64,000 nt of DNA from positions 19,068,957-19,132,956 of the forward strand of contig OY755247.1 of assembly GCA_963576725.1 (NCBI GenBank), given 5' to 3'. Below the pieces are notes generated by a model. The model worked only from the letters and a program-made list of their open reading frames with translations, was not told where the DNA came from and ran no database searches. Positions 55,904 to 64,000 of the stretch are shown in pieces. Each line of letters starts with the position of its first letter. The stretch's first letter is position 1. This DNA is from Azorinus chamasolen (lineage: Eukaryota; Mollusca; Bivalvia; Cardiida; Solecurtidae). The position numbers and the translations under genes were made by a program.

Positions 55904-56159
55904 TTAACCCTTCGCTTGCTATTCATATCAATATACCTACTATTCACATCAATATACCTACCTGTAAATAGTGAAGACCCAGATGAGACAGCTCCTTTAG
56001 GAGCTGTCTCATCAGGGTCTGCACTATTTACAAGTGGATTGTGCACCCAGTGCACTCCACAGCAGTGATTGCATAGCGAAATACTCGTACACAGTGAAGA
56101 TATATGTATAGGGCATGGGTAAAGAAGGAGAACTTAAAATTCAGCAAGAGAAGGGTTAA
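55904..56159 (+). mobile_element. TTAA-type MITE, type C
   Basis: TTAACCCTTCGCTTGCTATT ... GCAAGAGAAGGGTTAA, hairpin GACAGCTCCTTTAGGAGCTG. A 21 bp segment (CATCAATATACCTACC) is duplicated near the left end. Confidence 0.8.
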
Positions 56160-56342
56160 CAACAAGTGAATGTAGGCATTCTAAAGTCCTCTACTGCCGT
56201 GACTTTGACACCATAGCAATTGAAATGTTTGTTTTGTGAGAAAGACATGCAAAATAATTTTATAGGCCGTCTATAAAGCATATTCAGTAAGACTTACAAT
56301 CTTTTTGCTACAGCAACGGTAAACCCTAGTTTTAGTCTTATT

Positions 56343-56893
56343 GTTAACCCTTTACCCCATTCAAATGCCTTTTCACGCCTTTGCAAACAGAGAGCTCCAG
56401 ATCAGTCAGCTCCTATAGAATCCTTCTGATTAGGGTCTGCTCGGTTTGCATATGGAATTTTATTAATCTGATAGTCTATAGTTTCTGACATGGCCACAAA
56501 TTCCATTGCTTACTGGCCATTATAAAACTTTAGTTGATGAATATATTCATGAAGTCATGAATTCTCGTATAAATATTCATCAGGTAAAGTCTATGCTTGG
56601 TCTCCATACTCACATCCTGCCATATTTACCCACTAAATATTTGGAAATCCAATCACACCTCTACCAATTTGTGAAGATAAATAACCCTTTACTCCATAAA
56701 TATGCCATTCTACACCTTGGCAAACAGCATACCCAGACCAGGCGGCTCCTATAGGAACCATCTGATCAGGGTCTGCTCTGTTTGTTTATAATATAGATCT
56801 GATTCTACCGTTTTGGCCATGGCCAAACATTCCTGTGTCATTCTGTTATAACAACAGATTAATCTATATAAGATCTGTCATGAGTTTTCATTA
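56343..56893 (+). mobile_element. Two type A MITEs
   Basis: 56343-56588 (TTAACCCTTTACCCCATTC, worn hairpin CAGCTCCTATAGAATCC). 56681-56893 (ATAACCCTTTACTCCAT, core GGCGGCTCCTATAGGAACC), right end eroded. Confidence 0.65.
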
Positions 56894-56937
56894 GAGATAG
56901 TAATAGAGATTTCATTAGTAGCTCCCTTGTCTGCGCT

Positions 56938-57130
56938 CGACATTAAAAGGTGTAGTTCTTGGACTGGTCAGCCCGGTGTCAGGATAATGTGACTGGGTGG
57001 GATGCCCTTGCCATGTGCCAGCGGCAGGGGTATTTCAGTGAGGCATCACTATAACTTGTCTCATGCGGGTGCCGTCTGCATATAACTGAAATACTGTTGG
57101 TCAGACGTTAATCCAAACTAACTCACTCAT
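56938..57130 (+). repeat. SINE-like molluscan repeat, low certainty
   Basis: GGTGTCAGGATAATGTGACTG ... CAGACGTTAATCCAAACTAA CTCACTCAT resembles widespread bivalve short repeats I remember, but I cannot name the family and see no Pol III boxes. Confidence 0.35.
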
Positions 57131-57182
57131 TAGAGATATACTTTTCTTAAAGGAGTCTAGAAAATAAAGCTATTGAGCGAGT

Positions 57183-57495
57183 CTTTGGTTCTGTAGGAGT
57201 CGTCTGATGAGGGTCTGTTCTGTTTGCTTATGAAATAATTTACATCTGTATCCATGCTTAATATAGTTGAGTCTGAGTTTGTTCTCTAGTTTTTGATTGG
57301 TCAGATTTGAGTCTTTGGCTCAAATCTGACCAATCAAAAGCTTGAGAACGAGCTCAGACCCAACTAAAAACCTTTATAAGCATGGAACCAGATTCTACAG
57401 CTTCTGCTAAGGTGAAAATAATCTGGTTCACAATGCTGTTATAAAATTTAGCTAATTAGTACTCATATATTCATTATTTCATGGAGGAAGGATAA
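57183..57495 (+). mobile_element. Type A MITE with nested GCTTATAA-type hairpin
   Basis: GGTTCTGTAGGAGTCGTCTG and TTTGCTTATGAAATAATTT on the left, TTCTACAGCTTCTGCTAAGG ... ATGGAGGAAGGATAA on the right. 57251-57390 is the hairpin CCATGCTTAATATAG ... TTTATAAGCATGG. Confidence 0.65.
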
Positions 57496-57517
57496 CAGGA
57501 ACAATCAACTAACTTTT

Positions 57518-57664
57518 CATCTATTTCTCTGTGCAATCACTGCTGTGGAGTGCACTGGTTGCACAATCAACTTGTAAATAGTGCAGACCCTGCAGGAGAT
57601 GTCTCATCTGGGTCTTCACTATTTACAGGTAGGTATATTGATGTTAACAGCAAGTGAATGGTTA
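57518..57664 (-). mobile_element. Type C MITE, reverse, truncated
   Basis: GCACTGGTTGCACAATCAAC, GCAGACCCTGCAGGAGATG and CTTCACTATTTACAGGTAGG, ending GCAAGTGAATGGTTAA. One hairpin arm is lost. Confidence 0.65.
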
Positions 57665-57875
57665 AAAGGACAAAATACGTCTTTGGCAAAAGTAATTGTA
57701 CATCTGATATGCACCAAAGTATGCATAATCTTAATATAAATGCAAATAAAATTAACTATATCAATACAAAGAAAGAAACGTAATTAAACTTAACCTGATC
57801 TGACCACTGTTAGCATTTTTCCAACAGATTACATAAGCTTTACAAGAAGGCAATGAGATGTGCAACTTCAACAAC

Positions 57876-58395
57876 AACAACCCTTTCCCTCAAAAAATGC
57901 TTTGTCATACATTTGCAAACCAAGTACACCAGATCAGATGGCTCCTACTGGAGCTGTCTAATCTGGGTCTGCTCTGTTTGTTTATCAAATTATAACAAAC
58001 CTGACTCTACAGATTCTATGAACGCATCATGGTATGTCTTTATAAAACTTCACCAAATAAATATTTCTTACATGAATATTCAACAGGGAAAGGATAATTA
58101 GGCTGTGTTATACATTAATTTATAGTGATCAGGGTCTGGAAAACATTTCTCAGTTTTAACTTACAATTAACTTAACCCTTTACTCCATAAATCCCACTTT
58201 CTATACCTTTGAAAACAGGAGATCCAGATAAGATGGCTCCAGTAGAAGCCGTCTGATCAGGGTCTGCTTTTTGCTTATGAAATATTATAGAGATGAGTCT
58301 ACAGTTTCTACCATGTCTAAAACTTTCACATGTCATCATAAATGTAAATATAATCATCACTTCCAACTTGAATGTTCATGGAGCAAAAGGGTTAA
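57876..58395 (+). mobile_element. Type B and type A MITEs
   Basis: 57876-58100: ACCCTTTCCCTCAAAAAATG ... AACAGGGAAAGGATAA, core GGCTCCTACTGGAGC. 58171-58395: TTAACCCTTTACTCCAT ... GGAGCAAAAGGGTTAA, core GGCTCCAGTAGAAGCC. Confidence 0.7.
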
Positions 58396-58630
58396 CCCTT
58401 ACTGTGCGGGACATGAGTCACAAATGTCCTTTGCAAACAGTTGCAGACCCAGATGAGAGGGCTCCGAGAGGAGCCCTCTCATCTGGGTCTGCACTGTTTG
58501 CCATGTTACACTTTTCTTTTAATAGTAAAATCCCTAAACATTCACCATAAGCTTGACCTGTTTGTATTTTGGAATAGTCCATTTGAAAAGTCGGCGTAGT
58601 CACATTACCAGACATGTCAACTCTTTCTCT
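58392..58630. mobile_element. TTAA-type MITE, type F
   Basis: TTAACCCTTACTGTGCGG start shared with the previous element. Perfect hairpin GAGGGCTCCGAGAGGAGCCC in CAGACCCAGATGAGA arms. The right end is unclear. Confidence 0.68.
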
Positions 58631-58699
58631 GCAAATGGCAAATCTGTTATCCATTTGCAAACAGTTTAATGGAAATCAACTTCAGATGAGATGAAGATT

Positions 58700-59115
58700 T
58701 TTAGCCCTTTACTCCATGAATATTTATGTAATAAATGATGACATCATGTTGATTTTTGTTTTTAAAAACTCCATGAATATCCATATAAGAAATAATGACA
58801 TCATGAATATAAGTTAGATTAATTTTTACAATAGCACATGCACATTAAAGTTTAAGCCATGGCAGAAACTGCAGAATCATATATATATGTTATTCCATAT
58901 AATAAAGCAAACAGACTATACCCTGATCAGGGTTTACACTGTTTGCAAAGAACATTGGTGACTTGTTTCCCACACTTGGCTTGAAGGGTCATAACTCTTT
59001 CAATATGCATGATAGAGTAATGGCCCCAACCAGAATGTAGCTGTTGTGATGTGAACAACTGTGAAGTTTCACATGGATGGCTTGCTCATGCTGAGATGTT
59101 ACAAAATGTCAAACC
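58700..59115 (-). repeat. Type A MITE, reverse, damaged, and a tandem-monomer fragment
   Basis: 58700-58980 has TTTACTCCATGAATATTTATG, a partial second start and a collapsed hairpin. 58975-59115 (AAGGGTCATAACTCTTTCAA, GATTGAGTAATGG-like) is related to 60780-60940. Confidence 0.55.
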
Positions 59116-59126
59116 CAACATTTTCA

Positions 59127-59346
59127 CTTAACCCTTTACTCCATAAATACGCCTTTCTCTGCTTTTGCAAACAGAGTAGACCCAAATAAGACGGCTCCCC
59201 TGGGAGCTGTCTGATCAGGGTCTGCTCTGCTTGCTTTTGATATAATATAGATCTGATTCTATAATTTCTGCCATGACCAAGACGTCCTGCATCCTTGTGC
59301 TATATTCATGATGTCATTATTTCTTTCATGAATAGTCATAGATTAA
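59127..59346 (+). mobile_element. TTAA-type MITE, type A
   Basis: TTAACCCTTTACTCCATAAA, core GACGGCTCCCCTGGGAGCTG, right end worn (AATAGTCATAGATTAA). Confidence 0.7.
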
Positions 59347-59577
59347 CCCTTTACCCAATAGCCTGTTTCTAGTTTTGAAGACATATGACCACTTAAAGCA
59401 GGTTGAAAGTAAGGCGCATTCTGCTTTACTTTCAGCCTGCTTTAAGCTACCACCTACTAGGATATAGAAAATATTTATTATGCAATATGTTCATGACTGT
59501 ATGAATTTGAACTGTTTTCTTCAGCGGAGGAATAAATCAAACACGCTAAAAGCCGCTTCTATCAGGTAAAGGGTTAA
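59343..59577. mobile_element. TTAA-type MITE with a TA-1-like hairpin core
   Basis: The ends TTAACCCTTTACCCAATAGC and TATCAGGTAAAGGGTTAA are TTAA-type. The core is GACCACTTAAAGCAGGTTGA paired with CAGCCTGCTTTAAGC, the TA-1 arm sequence. It shares TTAA with the previous element. Confidence 0.72.
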
Positions 59578-59889
59578 GACAGACATTTTGTGACATTTTC
59601 CATCCATGCAGATCTGCAGTAAAACAAGTTTCAATAAAACTATGAACATTTTGAAGCCATAAGGATATCTGATAAACAATGAACCATAAACAATATCTCA
59701 CAAAAGAATCTCCACTGATAAATAATTTATTTCTTCACTGTTGATGATGACGATATTCTCTGACCAAGATGAAAACCATCAAAGACTGGAGTTTTACATG
59801 TGTATGTACTAAATTTATAAACTGATAAAAACATCCAGTTTACAGCTATGAGCTACATCTGAGCTGCACCAAAGAAAATTAGGATCAGG
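59578..59889. other. Intergenic, no feature seen
   Basis: No recognisable frame or repeat. Confidence 0.4.
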
Positions 59890-60013
59890 GTCCATGCTTA
59901 TAAAACTTTGGCTCAAATCTGACCAATCAAAAGCTTGGAAACTCAAATCTGACCAATCAAAAGCTTGAGAACGAACTCAAACTCAACTAAAAAGCTTTAT
60001 AAGCATGGACCCT
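59890..60013. mobile_element. GCTTATAA-type hairpin, half copy
   Basis: TCCATGCTTATAAAACTTTG, two direct AATCTGACCAATCAAAAGCTT units, end TTTATAAGCATGGACCC. One arm is missing. Confidence 0.62.
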
Positions 60014-60079
60014 GGATATAGCATACAGTTCAGATTCACATTATACCTTATCCTACTGAGCACGACCTCAAGTAAGACC

Positions 60080-60260
60080 TAAAGCAACAGATAAAGTTGC
60101 GTAATCAAATACTGAAATCGTCATTTCTCCACCAAACCCTATGTTGTGATTCATCTTGAAGAGACGTATCTAAAGAGTGGTCACAACATAGGGTTTGGTG
60201 GAGAAATAAAGAAGTTATACCTGAAGGTCTTTTAATTTATGCATCGTATCTGGGCCTCTG
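60080..60260. mobile_element. CAGAG-type MITE, diverged
   Basis: TCATTTCTCCACCAAACCC, TCATCTTGAAGAGACG, AAAGAGTGGTCACAACATAG and GTATCTGGGCCTCTG. The left end is altered. Confidence 0.62.
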
Positions 60261-60529
60261 AAGATCTATGATGTGAACTTGTGATGACCTTAGCAAACAT
60301 AATCCAGATAGGAGGCAGAGTAACAAGGCATCTGATCAGGATCCAAACTGTTTGACACTAGTATTGTTGTTCAATGACAATGGAAGAAACATCTTTGACA
60401 CCTAAATTTGTGACCTTATGAAAATAGTTATTTTAAATGCTTATAAATAATACAGTCTTGCCCTCAACCCTGGATTTGCAAACATCTAAGATCCAGATGA
60501 AACACCAAGTAACTCAGTCTGGTCAGGAT

Positions 60530-60940
60530 CAAGGGTTTGGTTTGGTTTTAATCAGGTTTTACATCGTTTTAACAGTATTTCAGTCATATCACGACGTTCA
60601 GCTAATTACAGGTGGAGGAAGACCCTAGAGGTTCTTCTGTTCACAGAACAAGTTACATTATTTCGTGCACAGACGAGCATCCTGGTAAAACCATCGAGCT
60701 ATCGCAAGGATCAATGGTGTTTGACACTGTCAATAGTTTCTAAAGCACTGCATAGAAATAACAACTCTCATCATTTACAACTGAAATCAATTTTTAAAGA
60801 GCCATAACTCTTTTTAATATGCATGATTGAGTAATGGTCCTTTTCAAGATTGTAGTTGTTGTGATGGTGAAAATTGTGAGAATTATGATAGAGATAGCTT
60901 ACTGTTGCCCGAACCGTGACACAATGTCACTGTTTTACAT
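60530..60940 (+). repeat. SINE-like repeat and tandem-monomer fragment
   Basis: 60530-60720 (ATCAGGTTTTACATCG ... GGTGGAGGAAGACCC ... GTAAAACCATCGAGC) resembles a common bivalve repeat. 60780-60940 (AGCCATAACTCTTTTTAATA) matches 58975-59115. Neither is named with confidence. Confidence 0.4.
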
Positions 60941-61214
60941 TTTGCATGACAATAAATATATCCATAACGTTACCAAGGCTACTTGCAATACCTCGACTTT
61001 TTCTTATTTAAAAAAAAAATTAGATCTTTAAATTGTTTCAGATCAGAGTTTGTGCAGATATACAATTTTTACAGCAGAATTAGCTTTAAATGCTGCGTTC
61101 CAGAGACGATATAGAATAACAACCCCTTGAGCTGCTTACAGGTGACAAACAGTACAGACCGGTTGGGAAATGATCTCTGTCTACACTGCATGCAAAGGGT
61201 TCTCTACCATAACT
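60941..61214. other. Intergenic, no feature seen
   Basis: No supported structure. Confidence 0.4.
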
Positions 61215-61449
61215 ACCCTAACCCCTATACTCCATGAACAGTCTATTCTTAGATCCAACCTCTTTGAATAAATCTACCCAAAAGGAGCATTTACTAGAGA
61301 AAAGGAAAATTTAAATTGTGTAGTTTTGAAGCCATTGTGAGAAATAGAGCATTTGCTCCTAAGGAGCAAATGCTCTGTTTATCACAATGGTTTCATTAAG
61401 TGACTTTTACAGAGGCGTAGAAAGGCGTATTTATGGAGGAAATGGTTAT
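61215..61449. mobile_element. TTAA-type MITE, type D
   Basis: CTAACCCCTATACTCCATG ... TTTATGGAGGAAATGGTTA, core TTTGCTCCTAAGGAGCAAA. Confidence 0.7.
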
Positions 61450-61662
61450 TAAAGAAGTAATGATGTCATACATATTATTTAGATTAATTGTAACAATAGC
61501 ACATGGATACAGGCAAGTTTGGCTGTGGTAGAAACTATAGAATCCTATCTATACCATATCATAGGCAAACAGAGCAGACCCTCATCAGACAGGAGCCATC
61601 TGATCTGGATCTACTCTGCCTGCAAATACATAGAAAGGCGTATTTATGGAGTAAAGGGTTAA
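61446..61662 (-). mobile_element. Type A MITE, reverse, one arm deleted
   Basis: TAATGATGTCATACATATT ... TTTATGGAGTAAAGGGTTAA with hairpin reduced to CAGACAGGAGCCATCTG. Confidence 0.65.
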
Positions 61663-62002
61663 GCATTCAGACATCTAGTCTCCTCTCTCTAATGGTTTGT
61701 AAAGCTGGATAAGTCAATTTGGAACCATTTTGATAGCTTCAAACTAGACTGACATAGTGGAAAATAGTGTAGACCCTAATCAAACGGCTCCTGAAGGTGC
61801 CATTTGATCTGGGTCTGCATTATTTTCCCAAGATTACCTTCGGTGATAGGATGACTTTTTTCCTCTGTAACTCTTGAGGTATGGTCTTTCTTTTGTCATT
61901 TATCCATATTCCAGTTGAAGCTTTCCTAATCATCACAACTTTCGTAATTGTGATGCAGAACAGTCGACCTTGCCTGGATTGATAAGCATCTACCTCTCTT
62001 GC
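61663..62002. other. Intergenic, with a hairpin scrap and an exon-like stretch
   Basis: 61758-61828 is a MITE core (AACGGCTCCTGAAGGTGCC). 61838-61973 on the minus strand is open and bounded by splice-like AATCCAG and CCGAAG|GTAATC. Its translation (QGRLFCITITKVVMI...) matches no family I know, so I did not call it a gene. Confidence 0.35.
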
Positions 62003-62231
62003 TTTACCCATTCCCTCATAGGCTATTTTTAGACCCAACCTCTTTGAGTGAATCTACCCAAAAGGAGCATTTACAAGAGAAAAGTAAAATTTTAGAATTT
62101 TGTAGTTTGAAACCATTGTGATAAATAGAGCATTTGCTCCTATAAAAGCAAATGCTCTATTTATCACAATGGTTTCATTTAGTGACTTTTACAGAGGCGT
62201 ACAGGGGCATATTTATGGAGGAAAAGGTTAA
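62003..62231. mobile_element. TTAA-type MITE, type D
   Basis: TTACCCATTCCCTCATAGGC ... TTTATGGAGGAAAAGGTTAA, core TTTGCTCCTATAAAAGCAAA. It lies 86 bases past the CUL2 stop, probably in its 3'UTR. Confidence 0.75.
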
Positions 62232-62316
62232 CTGGCTTCGAATCAATTATTCACCTGGTATGTATCACATTTTGAGCCTAAAGGAACAATGCAATAGACA
62301 GATATGTCTACCACTG

Positions 62317-64000
<1,684 letters not shown>

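Overview
The window is nuclear DNA from an animal. The repeats point to a bivalve mollusc, possibly a dreissenid, but that guess rests on remembered repeat style and not on a search. I see no bacterial operons, rRNA genes or CRISPR. Three split host genes sit in a sea of short transposons, and their exons are tiny islands between repeats.

Host genes: (1) isopentenyl phosphate kinase on the minus strand, five exons from 15604 down to 3106. The codon phases join across every intron, and the C-terminal exon(s) lie off the left edge. (2) LRRC46 on the plus strand, seven phase-compatible exons from 24065 to 52682, a complete predicted protein of 277 residues. (3) The 3' end of cullin-2 on the minus strand, with its last exon at 62317-62445 and the preceding exon cut by the right window edge. 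IPK and LRRC46 are divergent; LRRC46 and CUL2 are convergent. Many introns consist of repeats almost up to the splice sites.

Large mobile elements: intron 4 of LRRC46 holds a 13.2 kb LTR retrotransposon (32763-45956, coding strand minus). It has two 1436 bp LTRs that look almost identical, a 5 bp target duplication and a tRNA-Pro-type primer site. Its gag-protease-integrase-RT-RNaseH order is that of Gmr1-like Ty3/gypsy elements. Its RT is broken by a 5.7 kb chimeric block made of pieces of a second gypsy family (B) and inverted LTR fragments of the first family (A). At 18765-19353 lies a miniature LTR element (TRIM): three 145 bp LTRs, each carrying a tRNA-Thr-like Pol III unit, and two 79 bp internal segments with primer-site and polypurine-tract motifs. 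A dead mariner copy and a non-LTR RT remnant are also present.

Small elements, with the names used below. TTAA-type MITEs (ends TTAACCC...GGGTTAA, piggyBac-like target): type A (TTAACCCTTTACTCC), type B (TTAACCCTTTCCCTCATA), type C (hairpin core AGCTCCTGCAGGAGCT), type D (core TTTGCTCCTATAGGAGCAAA), type E (core GACGCCG...CGGCGTC), type F (core GAGGGCTCCGAGAGGAGC) and type G (one copy, 2356-2604). TA-type MITEs: TA-1 (TACAGTAAAACCTCTC), TA-2 and TA-3. CAGAG-type: long hairpins with CAGAGCTCC...AGCTCTG ends and 6 bp target duplications. GCTTATAA-type: hairpins ending near CCATGCTTATAA. Several otherwise unrelated families share the same hairpin centre, GCTCCTATAGGAGC. In addition there are long tandem arrays with microsatellite tails ending in GGGGGCATAAAA, like bivalve pearl elements or Helentron-associated repeats. 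Stretches where I see nothing are listed as such.
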